NCBI GenBank assembly: GCA_963932145.1
Contig: OZ010582.1
Location: 11,050,197 to 11,114,196 of the forward strand
Origin: Acanthosepion lycidas
Lineage: Eukaryota > Mollusca > Cephalopoda > Sepiida > Sepiidae
DNA: 64,000 nt
Direction of reading: 5' to 3'
The notes beneath the pieces were generated by a model that saw only the letters and a list, made by a program, of their open reading frames with translations, made no database searches and had not been told where the DNA came from. The translations under genes and the position numbers were made by a program. How positions within the stretch are numbered: the first letter of the stretch is position 1; each line of letters opens with the position of its first letter. Positions 1 to 9,130 of the stretch are shown here, piece by piece.

Positions 1-690
1 ACTATTACTTTTCTTAAATTTCAACACGTCGCCCCGTACACCTTTTCTTAAATTTAAAAGTGCGCCCTGCACTCCTTTTCTTAAAATTAAAAATGTCTTC
101 CCTACTCCTTTTCTTAAATTTAAAAATGCCTACAACTACGCCTTTTCCTAAATTTGAAAATGCCTCCAACTACTCCGTTTCTTAAGTTTAAAATGCCTCC
201 CCTACTACTTTTCCTAAATTTACATTTGCCTCCAGCTAGTACTTTTCTTAAATTCAAAAATGCCTCCAACTACTCCTTTTCTTAAATTCAAAAATGCCTC
301 CAACTATTCGTTTTCTTTAATTTAAAAATACCTCCAACTACTCCTTTCCTTAAATTTAAAAATTGCACCCCGAACTCCTTTACTTAAATTTAAAATGGCT
401 CGAACTACTCGCTTTCTTAAATTTAAAAATGCCTCCTCTTACTCATTTTTATTAAATTTAAAAATGCCTCCCCTTACTTTATTACTAAAATTTAAAAATG
501 CCCCCACTACTTCTTTTCTTAAATTTAAAAATGCCTCCCCTACTCTTTTTCTTAAATTTAAAATGCCAAAAACTACTTTTTCTTAAATTTAAAAATGCCT
601 TCCCCTACTCCTTATCTTAAATTTAAAAATGCCTCCCCCTACTTCGTTTCTTAAATTTAAAAATGCCTGCAACTATTCCTTTTCTTAAAT
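1..690. repeat. 34-bp minisatellite array
   Basis: About 20 imperfect copies of a ~34-bp unit whose core reads CTTTTCTTAAATTTAAAAATG followed by a C-rich CCTCCAACTACT-like half. Copies vary by substitutions and 1-2 bp indels, so any ORF in it is a by-product. The array is cut by the window start and ends near 690, where the sequence becomes non-repetitive. No gene is seen. Confidence 0.9.
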
Positions 691-1794
691 TGGGCTATTC
701 AAGTATATAACTACGTAGTACAAATTTGACTACTAAATGAGAAACTGTTCGCAAATTTGAATATAACGACGAAGTTGTAATCTTATGCCTAATCGTTCAC
801 CTGCTAAAAATTTCCTATTTCGAATCGGCCATGCCTAATGGGCTCGCCGGAACACCCCAACCCCACTTTCGGTTACCTACCGAAAAATTAAAGAGACACG
901 CAAAAAATTTCCCAACAAGAATGTAATTAATGTAATATTGTCTATTTTGATAACAATGATAAATTCTCATTAATCAACAAATCCAAAGTCCAGTGCTCGA
1001 ATTCAGCTTAAAATTAAGATCTTTATGCTGATTTTACAAGAAGGAAAGAAATCTTCATCTTCGAGAACTAACGTAAAACTCTCTTCCTTCTCTCATTTGT
1101 CGAATTAAAGTTCCACGTTACGAAGCGATGTTTTTTTTTTTTTTTATCAAGATATGGAGTAAGGGAAGGTGAAGTCTGAGGTGAGAAATATAGGCAGGGA
1201 TTGAAAATGAAGAGGAGAGGCAGAAAATTAAAGAAGAAGAAAAAAGGTGTGGTCAGTTTAGAAATGTTAAGTGTTCTTGAAAGAAGATAACTGGGGACGT
1301 GTTTAAAGCAACTTTCCACTCATTCGTATCCCCCTCCTCCGTTAGCCATGATCGTTATACTTTTAGTTGTTGTTGACGTTGTTGACATTCTTTCGATGGC
1401 GTCGTCAATCAACAGAGTTCCCCGTTCTGACGCCGAAGCAAATATGCGTCCACTTAGACACCGCCCTTCTTATTATGCCTCCAGGACACGCAGGACAAAA
1501 TCATTGAACGCTTGAGAAAGGAAAGTGAAATTCCAGATAAACGTTACTAACTGAGGTCTATTTCAAACTGAGAGAGGAGTTATGAGATTAAAAAAAGGAC
1601 ACTTTCTTTTCTTCACCCACATGTGCTTCTTGAAAAAACGTTTTAAAGATTTCTCAGTTTTCAACAACAAAGTAGAATCCAAAATATATGGTTTAACTTC
1701 ACAATCAAAGAAACTTACCTTATGCAATGAACATGGATGTCCCACACTGGGTTGTATATTAATATTCTTTCGTTTTTATTATTATTTCATTTAG
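691..1794. other. non-coding stretch, nothing recognised
   Basis: Mostly AT-rich single-copy-looking sequence. 1130-1146 is a poly-T run; 1150-1260 is purine-rich. Short ORFs in this interval have low-complexity composition and no recognisable domain. I see no promoter, exon or RNA gene. Confidence 0.5.
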
Positions 1795-1836
1795 ATCCCT
1801 CGACTAGTTTCGGCCAACATCGCCATCATCAGGAAA
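1795..1836 (-). ncRNA. hammerhead-ribozyme-like motif
   Basis: On the minus strand the core CTGATGA (1826-1832) is followed by a short GGC/GCC stem II, then GAAA (1808-1811), a minimal C-TA-G stem III and GTC (cleavage triplet, 1802-1804). TTTC before the core can pair with GAGG after GTC to give a short, wobble-containing stem I. There is one extra T between the CTGATGA box and stem II. Hammerheads with tiny stem III are known in Penelope-like retroelements. Activity is inferred, not shown. Confidence 0.5.
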
Positions 1837-2100
1837 AAAATATTCTGCTTGCTGGTAGCAATGAACTACAGGAATGAATGTCTTGATGGAGAAAAGGAAC
1901 TTTTGTCTGTAGTTTTCATTTGTTTTTGTTTTTTGTTTTTTTTTATTTTTTAACATGAATTTTGGTTAGTCTTTGTATTGGTCAAACAGTCTCTTTTAAG
2001 TTGTTATTTGAGATAAGAGCGGTATGGATTCATGCTGCCCTGAATCCCTTGGTCATTTTGACAGTTTTATTGGTTCCTGGAAAGGGGATGTGTCTCTGTT
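1837..2100. other. repeat-flanking AT-rich DNA
   Basis: Probably the remainder of the interspersed repeat that carries the hammerhead-like motif, followed by a T-rich tract at 1920-1955. No coding potential is visible. Confidence 0.3.
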
Positions 2101-2260
2101 AAGTATGTGTGTATTATTTGGTTCTTAGGGAGTGAGAGAGTATGATGTGTGTAAGCGTGTACATTACTACTGGTGTGTGTTATCATTTGGCTCATTAGGG
2201 AGTCAGTGAGTATGATGTGTGTAAGTGCGTATATTCGTGTGGGTGTGTGTATAAGTGTGA
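2101..2260. repeat. imperfect tandem duplication, GT-rich
   Basis: Two successive imperfect copies share the order GTGTGTATTATTTGG / TTAGGGAGT / GAGAGTATGATGTGTGTAAG. Copy one begins near 2103 and copy two near 2173. A minisatellite dimer. Confidence 0.6.
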
Positions 2261-2985
2261 GGCCTCAACACCTCAGTAAGTATGTCTGTGTGAGAAATGT
2301 GGGTAGGTCCTGATTTGTGGGGTTATATATTAATACCATCTATATTGATAAATTTGTCATTTAGCCCGTCTGAATAGTGCGTTTTTAAACGTAATATCCA
2401 CTTATACACAGACGCCGAGAGGAAGAAAATAAATATTATCTCAAATTTTTTATTAGGTGAGGTATTGCCAACCATTATTAATTTTCGACAGGGCTTCATT
2501 CATCTTCATTAAGGTTACCCTCAAACCGTCAGAATGAAAATAAAATATATACACTGTGATTTGAGAAATCGCATCAATTTTGTCGCGAGAAAAAATATAA
2601 GAATATTTTAGTAATTATCTGTATACGTTGTTTACTGATGATCGAAAATCTACAGCACAATTAGTCGGAATAAAGAGCAACTAAAATTAACATGCAATAA
2701 ATTCTAATTAATAAGAAAATAAATATTCTAGAATATATGATTCCATACAAAGAACTATAATAACTATATAGTAATCAAATTTCTTTTGGTCATTAATAAA
2801 TTACTAAATTTTAACCAGACAATGAATTTAAATACCACATATTTTTTCTCTGAGTATTCTGTGCGATTACCATTGTTTTTTATTTACGATACATATGTTT
2901 TAAACAATGTTCATTGACACAGCATGTATTATGGCCAGTAGCGTTTCTAACAGTCAGAAAAATGGGTGTATGGTGATTTCCTGAG
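2261..2985. other. AT-rich non-coding stretch
   Basis: No ORF of note and no recognisable repeat family. Base composition is very AT-rich, especially 2400-2900. Confidence 0.4.
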
Positions 2986-3004
2986 CGTAACTTAGATTTG
3001 GCAA

Positions 3005-3100
3005 AAGGTGGAAGATGAGTAGCACCCAGTTAGGCTCGAACTCACTCGTAATTGTTCTAGCGAGACAAGCTGACTAACAATTGCACCACGTCTATTTGTC
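3005..3100 (-). repeat. tRNA-derived SINE head (relic)
   Basis: Read on the minus strand, TGGTGCAATTG (3078-3088) fits an internal Pol III A box, and about 35 bases on GAGTTCGAGCC (3032-3043) fits a B box with the TTCGA core. The spacing is tRNA-like. The acceptor stem and anticodon arm are not convincing for a working tRNA, so a SINE head is the better call. Confidence 0.55.
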
Positions 3101-3159
3101 CAGGGACATTGTGAATGCTGTTTTTTCTAAACGTAGACTAGATATCGCACATAGTCGAA

Positions 3160-3240
3160 AATATTGAGCACCCACTGAGGATCGAACTCACTATTCCAGA
3201 AATTGGATGTAGTGAAGATGAAGCAAAAATCAAATGTTAA
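3160..3240 (-). repeat. second tRNA-like B-box relic
   Basis: The minus strand contains GAGTTCGATCC (around 3177-3190) followed by TCAGTGGGTGC, resembling the B box and T arm of the neighbouring SINE relic (both share a GGGTGCT-type continuation). Likely a second, more degraded copy of the same family. Confidence 0.35.
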
Positions 3241-3264
3241 GAAAAGGTTTATATACTTTTGGAT

Positions 3265-3340
3265 ATACGGGGTACTTTAACGGCTATAGAATCTAAGCAA
3301 AGAGAGACGTGTATCCCGAGTTCGAATTTCGGCTGAGTTT
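3265..3340 (+). repeat. tRNA-like SINE fragment (T arm)
   Basis: 3316-3332 forms a complete five-pair T arm with loop TTCGAAT (CCGAG / TTCGG, one G-T wobble). No convincing A box or acceptor stem surrounds it, so this is probably a SINE fragment rather than a tRNA gene. The ORF overlapping it has no domain. Confidence 0.35.
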
Positions 3341-3639
3341 TTTATATTTATTTCGAAAAAAAAAAAACAATCTTGAGAAAGTTATGAATACATCACTTTT
3401 TCCACAACTAGCTATGTATTATAGACTATGCCTTCATTCCTTTGTATGTCAACTAGTCAAGAAGAAAGAAAAAAAACTGAGTAAAAAACCTCAAGGGCGA
3501 TGGGCTCCGTCAGGTTATCTTGCGCTCGTCACAATGCATCTGCATGGATGCAATACATGTGGTGTCCCTATAACACTAATCAGTAAACTTACTGTGCCAA
3601 TTTATTCAACTTTCAGAAAGCATTTTTGAAAATATTGTT

Positions 3640-3875
3640 ACATGATTTCATTAAATGAAATAATATCACTAAATATTGTTAAATAATACATAATACTATT
3701 AAATACAGTCAAGTATTAAATATTGCTGCTAAATATTAAATAATACTGCTAAATACTGTTAAGTATTAACGAATACGGTTAACTATTGTTAAATATCAAA
3801 TATTACTGTTAATGTTAAATAATACAGCAAAATATTGCTAAGCATTAAATGCTATTACGAAATACTGCTAAGTAT
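3640..3875. repeat. AAATATT/AATACT low-complexity repeat, left part
   Basis: Irregular tandem repetition of AAATATTGTTAAATAATACT-like words. The same words resume after the TIR element at 4356-4400, showing that the element was inserted into this tract. Confidence 0.7.
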
Positions 3876-4355
3876 TACTGTAATTCCGCATGTATAATAA
3901 GCCTTCCTCAATACTAAGCACCCCTAAAATTGCACTGAAAATGTGGGAAAGTGCTTCTACTCACGCATAATACACACCCCGTGTTTAGTAATCAAATTCT
4001 TTAAATTGTATCTCTCCCATTTCATTACTGTCAGCGTTTATACTCTTATAAAAATGGTCTTAAACATAGAAATATATTATTCTAATTTAGTTTTATGATA
4101 ATTCTTATTTCATTTTACATTTTTAAACATTGTTAGGTAGATGTGATTGTATTTGACATCATTATGGGGTCAAAATCGCCGAATATTGTGTCAAATTGTC
4201 TTGTTTTTTGTGGGTAGTCATTTCGCAACTGAAATCGACCTATGAAACGGCAATGTTTTAAAGATTTTTTGCTGCTGTCCATAATACGCACCCCTAATTT
4301 AGCTGATTATTTTTTTTAGAAAACAAATGCGTATTATACATGTGGAATTATGGTA
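3876..4355. mobile_element. 480-bp non-autonomous TIR element
   Basis: The ends are inverted: the left end reads TACTGTAATTCCGCATGTAT and the reverse complement of the right end reads TACCATAATTCCACATGTAT, with both continuing AATA. A subterminal word CATAATACRCACCCC also recurs in inverted arrangement (near 3965 and 4280). No transposase is present, so this is MITE-like. It sits inside an AAATATT tract that continues on both sides. The superfamily is not identified. Confidence 0.7.
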
Positions 4356-5010
4356 AGAACTATTACTAAATACCCCTAAGTATTAAATAAACCTGCTAAT
4401 TTTCCCAAAGTGTACAGACAATTGTAAGATTGACACAGTTGTTCGCAAATATTCCCCACAGATTTAATGAAGCTAATTTCAACAATTATCACGTTAGTGA
4501 ATAAATTCTTAAGTGAATTCTCACATCTCACGAAATTTCAATTGACAGTAGTTCAATTTTACTCATTGCAATGCTATTCGAATTTTATGACAAGTCATTT
4601 TGGTCATAAATTCGTCAAAAATGCTTTTATTTTTGGTAAGATTCTTTCACGTGAAACACTGAATGCTGGAAGTTTTACAGCAAATAATTATAAGTCAGTT
4701 AAAGAACATACCTGACACATTTTACGGTATTTAACAGTGGCTTGGATGCTACTTGGGAGTCTATGATGACTAAATATACAGTATGCGACAGAATTACGTT
4801 CTACATTTTGAAGTGGCATTTGTGTGGTACTACTAAACTTAGAAAGTAGGAATAGTGTTATCATCTAGTTAACCGCTTACCATATATTTGCAGATACCAT
4901 CAGTTACCATTATGGCTTTCATCAATGACGAGCATGCGTTTTATTTTGAAAGAATTTTTAAGACTGATAAATCTTTAATTGACACAGGGAAAGCTTTTCG
5001 TGCGCATTTT
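4356..5010. other. non-coding stretch
   Basis: After the tail of the AAATATT repeat (to about 4400) the DNA looks single-copy. An 82-codon ORF at 4467-4715 shows no domain or signal and is probably chance. Confidence 0.35.
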
Positions 5011-5110
5011 GTGTTATGCTGAAATGATGCTGTTCGGAATAGAACATCCATACTGTTATGTAATTTCGGAGTCGCAGGTTCGACGCTTGAAACGAAACCA
5101 ACTTCCAGTT
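5011..5110 (+). repeat. tRNA-like SINE head (relic)
   Basis: TATGCTGAAATGATG (about 5014-5028) resembles an A box; AGGTTCGACGC (5076-5086) is a good B box. Spacing is about 50 bases, as in tRNA-derived SINEs with an expanded variable region. Confidence 0.4.
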
Positions 5111-5690
5111 GTTATTCTTTTATCAATTATATTTTGACTTATGTAAAACTTTACAAATCATCTACAAAAAGTGTCTGTCGAATAGAGGCTACCATATGGA
5201 TGATGTCATTGTTAGAACGAAATTAATAATAAAAAAAAAACTCTAGTTCTTTGCTTAAACAGGGACTTTTTAAATAGAAGTTACCGTAGTATTTTTAGCA
5301 ACCTTTAAAATATGGGTTGTATTTCAGTTGCACTCTGTCTATCAACCCCACTTCAACATTATAAATTATAAAAGCGGGAAAGGTAGACAACAGGAAAAAA
5401 ATAAGTGCATGACCCACACTTGCATCCTCCTTTGGAATCACCAATACATTACAGCAATGGACAAAATGTTATCTCCCCTTAACCACGAAAAACAATAGCA
5501 ATAAAAATGAATTATAAACATTCACGAGAATAGAAAGAGTCAGATGATCTGACGAGAGGCACACGATGCATCTGTAAGCGGGAAAGTCAGTCATCCACGT
5601 TATGCTTCTTGAAGTTAAAGTAACAAGACACACAACTTCAAGATCGTAAGAACGAGACAGCCTATTGCAAATAGATATGCTTTGCGCATA
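5111..5690. other. non-coding stretch
   Basis: AT-rich sequence with no recognisable gene. A 5' piece of the neighbouring PLE tail may begin shortly before 5690. Confidence 0.35.
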
Positions 5691-5992
5691 ATAAATAAAT
5701 AAATAAATACTACGCTACTTAAAAATCGAAAACGGAAAATAGTAAATATACAAGTAAAATAAATTGACCTAAATGCATCCAAGTAAATAAATAAACTAAC
5801 CAATCCCGATAAAGTTACCGTTAGAAAAAACAAATAATAATCAAAAGATAATCAACCCAAATAAACACAAATTAAAAACTGTTCCTGCCAAAATAATAGT
5901 TAGAATAAACTACATCAACCAACCCCAAAACCGAACAAATAGCTTTAATGAAATTCTCAAACCAAAACAAAACTATTAAATAAGTGATATAA
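5690..5992 (+). mobile_element. Penelope-like element 3' fragment
   Basis: TACTACGCTACTTAAAAATC near 5705 matches the last coding bases of the PLE ORF at 6801-7531 (FLLRYLKI), here on the plus strand. It is followed by the same A-rich 3'UTR seen at 58,330-58,560, including AAATTGACCTA and a CCGATAAAGTTACCGTT-type segment. A short, 5'-truncated relic. Confidence 0.6.
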
Positions 5993-6364
5993 ACAAATTT
6001 TTACTACGTTAATAAAAAACACCGATTTAAAAATAAGTAAACAAATAAATAAATAAATAAAATAAGAAACAAATAAAAAAAATGAAATAAAAACAAGCAA
6101 AATAATTTAACACAAATAGATAAATAAAAGACTTCCGATAAAATAACCGCCATAATAGACTACCCACAATGCACAACTGACCCGTATATGTATAAATAGC
6201 TGAGAAAAATAACAGCACACGTGGCCTGACGATTGCATATAGCATGAAACAGACTGTCGCCTCTAATGGTTGACTTCTATGTTCACTTTTATATTTACAC
6301 ACGCTCTATCTCTGATATTGAGCACTTTATCCCATAAATATAGCACACCTTAAGACTATATTTC

Positions 6365-6432
<68 letters not shown>

Positions 6433-6460
6433 CGTGTGTGTGTGTGTGTGTGTGTGTATT
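5993..6460 (+). mobile_element. Penelope-like element 3' tail with hammerhead
   Basis: It starts again with TTTTTACTACGTTA (end of the PLE coding region), then an AAATAAAT-rich 3'UTR, a hammerhead candidate (6221-6263), a conserved tail (GAAACAGACTGTCGCCTCTA to about 6367), (TA)n at 6368-6423 and (TG)n at 6433-6457. The tail recurs at 51,208-51,360 and 58,624-58,690. Two successive plus-strand tails here and a minus-strand copy at 6470-7531 show repeated insertion at one locus. Confidence 0.65.
6221..6263 (+). ncRNA. hammerhead ribozyme candidate (type I, minimal)
   Basis: CTGACGA (6226-6232) and GAAA (6246-6249) flank stem II TGC/GCA with loop ATATA and one T-T mismatch at its base. Stem III is minimal: C6250 pairs with G6256, possibly A6251 with T6255. 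The cleavage triplet is GTC at 6256-6258. Stem I forms from GGC (6223-6225) and GCC (6259-6261). Every conserved core base is present. Hammerheads of this minimal type I form are known from Penelope-like elements, which agrees with its position in a PLE tail. Self-cleavage is inferred. Confidence 0.65.
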
Positions 6461-6469
6461 CGAAATTCT

Positions 6470-6800
6470 TAATGCAAGATTTTTATTTTATTTTATTTTT
6501 ATTTCAGTTATTTATTTACTTTATTTATTTATTTATTTTTTTATCGTTATATAACAGTTATAGCTATTTTTTCGTCCGATTTTTTGGTTTGATTTTTTAG
6601 TCTAACTCATATTTTGGTCATAATGGTTTGCTACTTTGTTTATTATTTACGTTATTTATTTGGGTTCCTTGTTTTTTGTCTTGTTTTTTGTCATTATTAT
6701 TATTATTATTATTCTATTTCTTCTATTCTAACAGGTGTGATTTGGTAATTTGTTTGGATTAATTAATTTTGCTTATTTTATTGTTATTTTGTTTACTTGT
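6470..6800 (-). mobile_element. PLE 3' untranslated region
   Basis: On the minus strand, immediately after the stop of the PLE ORF, comes an A-rich region with AAATAAAT and ATT(n) repeats (6697-6715) running toward the (TG)n/(TA)n tract. Base composition matches the other PLE 3'UTRs in this window. No hammerhead or conserved tail is visible at this copy's end. Confidence 0.5.
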
Positions 6801-7531
6801 TTATTTATTTGTTTTTATTTTATTTTTTTCGTTTTTAATTTTTAAGTAACGTAGTAAAAATTTGTTTTCATGTCTGCATTTTGAGATGAGCTCGTATCTT
6901 TTATTTAATAATTTATTTTGGTCTGGGAAAGTAATGATAGCTATTTTTTCCTCCAAGCAAAGTTTGCAAGTTTTTGATTGGTTGTTGTAGGCTGATGATC
7001 TTTTCCTTATTTTCCAAGATATTTTTGCTGTGATGTCCGTTTTGTTTTTAATTTCCCAGATATACTTAGAAAACATTGTACTGTTCGCATATTTACTATT
7101 TGTCAAAGATGTTTTGTGTGTATAATTTATTTGTTTCCAGGGTCCTTCAGTTACTCCTATGTATACTTTTTCTTCATTATCTGGTGATTTTATCGTGGCT
7201 TGGTGTATTACGTTGTTTTGTAAACAATTTCCGTTTAAGGAACATTCGTTCTTTATTCTGCAGTTGCACGTGAGTTTAATTTGTTCGTGTGGTTCGTTGA
7301 TAATTTTCCTGTTGTGCTTTTTTGTTATTTGTTCCATGTTCTCGGTGCAGCTGTAGCTGATTTTTACTGTGTTTTTGCTGAATATTTTGTGTAGGGTGCT
7401 TGATTCCGGGAAGTGTTTGTGTAAGAGTTTGAAGAATATTTTTCTTACGTTCGTTTTTACGTTTTTGCTGTACGGTGGGTTGAACCATATGATATTTCTT
7501 CTTCTGTTGGCCTCACCACAAAATACAAAAA
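6801..7531 (-). CDS. Penelope-like element endonuclease region (5'-truncated)
   Basis: This is the C-terminal part of a PLE polyprotein: the GIY-YIG-type endonuclease that normally follows a reverse transcriptase. The open frame runs to 7580 (259 codons), but codons 1-23 come from an inverted duplication and are not genuine. Visible from residue 26: RRRNIIWFNPPYS, a Cys-rich finger (CNC at 105-107, NEC at 111-113, C119), the endonuclease motif VYIGVTEGPWK (139-149), HKTSLTNSKYANSTMFSKYI (155-174), CKLCLEE (205-211) and SKCRHENKFLL (233-243). These follow the order known for PLE endonucleases. The reverse transcriptase is absent, so the copy cannot move by itself. The frame has no internal stop, suggesting a relatively recent insertion. 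A decayed homologue lies at 57,991-58,350. Confidence 0.85.
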
Positions 7532-7577
7532 AGGCCAACAGAAGAAGAAATATCATATGGTTCAACCCACCGTACAG

Positions 7578-7581
<4 letters not shown>
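7464..7581. repeat. perfect 50-bp inverted repeat at PLE 5' junction
   Basis: 7464-7513 and 7532-7581 are exact reverse complements (50 of 50) separated by 18 bases. The arms are PLE coding sequence (NRRRNIIWFNPPYS), so the 5' end of the truncated PLE is followed by an inverted copy of itself, then (TA)n from 7580. Such terminal inversions occur during target-primed reverse transcription, and inverted partial copies are typical of PLEs. Confidence 0.9.

Positions 7582-7634
<53 letters not shown>
7580..7634. repeat. (TA)n microsatellite
   Basis: Pure TA dinucleotide tract of about 27 units adjoining the PLE junction. ORFs crossing it encode only YIYI runs. Confidence 0.95.
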
Positions 7635-7637
<3 letters not shown>

Positions 7638-7808
7638 GTATCAAAAATACTTTTTTAAACCTTGGGGGCGGATTCCTCACATCAAAACAAGAACAAAAGT
7701 CCATATAAACATGTCCGCAAATTACGGTAGTCACTCTTAAATGTACAATCGAAGATACAGTTCAAAAATACATTTAGAAAGGCGATTGTTGTACCTCCAA
7801 ACAACATC

Positions 7809-8690
7809 TCATAACAAATGTTTAATATGTTCTCAGTTTGTTTCTACACCCGCTTGCACCTGTCAGAGCATTTATTGGCGGACTCTTTCAAATACTCCGA
7901 CATGGTGTCAAATGGTTTCGCAGGACCCCATGACATGTTGATGAAGCGTCTCTGCAATATCAATCACTGTAGCATAAAAAAAAAACAATTGTTTTACGTG
8001 TCTCCACGGATAAAAATCCAAAGGATTGATGTCGAGGAATCGTGCACGCCATGGAATCGTTCCTCCTTTACCTATGCATAATTCAGGGTAGATATCAGCC
8101 AGTGCATCACGAACACTCCGACTAAATTTTCCTGAGCAGCATTATGCATTAACCACATCCGTCTTCGTATTAGCAGGTGTACATCCTCTCGCAAGTCTGG
8201 AAGTGTGATCCTGTAAACAGCTCCTGTAAGACTAGCTGGGAGATAACATAATCCTACGAGAAAATCACCTACAATTCCAGCCCACAGGTTAATCTTAAAC
8301 TGATGCTGGTGTCTAGCCTGCGGTGTACCATGGGGATTCCGATCCCCACAAATATTGGTTGCGTAAATTTGCTATTCCATCTTTTCTAAATGTTGCCTCA
8401 ATCATAAAAACGACTGAATACCACACGCAACTGATCAACAGTTTGTGCTATAAACCATCATCAAAATTTCTACGAGTGATCAGAGGGCGAAGGGCTCTGC
8501 ACATGTTGGAAATGATACGGATACAGGAGCTGCACTTAAAGTATTCTCCATGCCGCACAATATGTACGAGATGAAGGTCTACTTGACGTGATTTGATATC
8601 TGGATCGTTTCCGACAGTCTGTAGGATGCGTTATTCATGGTCAGATGTACGATTTTCTCGATCCATAGTGTGACGTCGTCCCCTGGTCGC
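7809..8690 (-). pseudogene. mariner-superfamily (IS630/Tc1) transposase relic 1
   Basis: Minus-strand translation, pieced over several frames, gives the usual order of a DDE/D transposase: an N-terminal helix-turn-helix-like part (RILQTVGNDPDIKSRQV, near 8630), FRKDGIANLRNQYLW near 8390, VRDALADIYPEL near 8100, then the GKGGTIPWRARFLDINPLDF block near 8030, and a C-terminus FERVRQ ... EHIKHLL ending at 7809. The block corresponds to the WPPRSPDLNPLDFFLWG signature of this superfamily. Many stops and frameshifts make it inactive. It belongs to a different lineage from the relics at 14.4, 45.6 and 53.3 kb. Confidence 0.75.
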
Positions 8691-9130
8691 AGCGCCAACC
8701 GTGTCGTTCTATCCCAGTCTACCACGGCACCAACTGTGACGTCCTACTTTGATTCCCAGTCTGCCTACCGACGTTGTGAATTGATCTAGGCAGAGGAAAT
8801 CAATCAGTCATCGGGGCCGTACTGCAAACCGAGTCCAACGGGGGTGATACCACAAAAATACGCATGAAAGGCAATAAAATGAAAACTCAAAAGTTCAAAG
8901 TATCAAAGAAAAAGGTAAGAAACTTTATGTCTAGTTGTTCGTTACATAGGACTGCATCTATCTCCCGACCCGTTCTATGGATTGTGACACGTCGTTTTCC
9001 GCTAGGCAAGTTTTAACACTTCAAGTCGTCTGCTCTCTAAGAAATTGGTGTTTCGGTGGGTCTTTGGACGAAAGTCAAAATAAAAACTTATTTCGGTGAT
9101 CTGGATCTAAGTCGCTCTTCAAAATAATTG
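8691..9130. other. unassigned, possibly rest of the transposon
   Basis: Base composition is less AT-rich than its surroundings and similar to the adjacent transposase relic. I could not find a convincing terminal inverted repeat pair. Confidence 0.3.

Noticed and set aside
3316-3332. tRNA gene suggested by a perfect T arm
   Set aside because: No acceptor stem, D arm or anticodon arm of proper length around it; the same holds for the B boxes at 5,076, 48,977, 60,844 and 62,671. Called SINE relics instead.
7640-8880. TIR pair for transposase relic 1 (GCGTATCAAAAATAC and ACAAAAATACGC)
   Set aside because: The words are similar but not properly inverted relative to each other; the ends of this element remain undefined.
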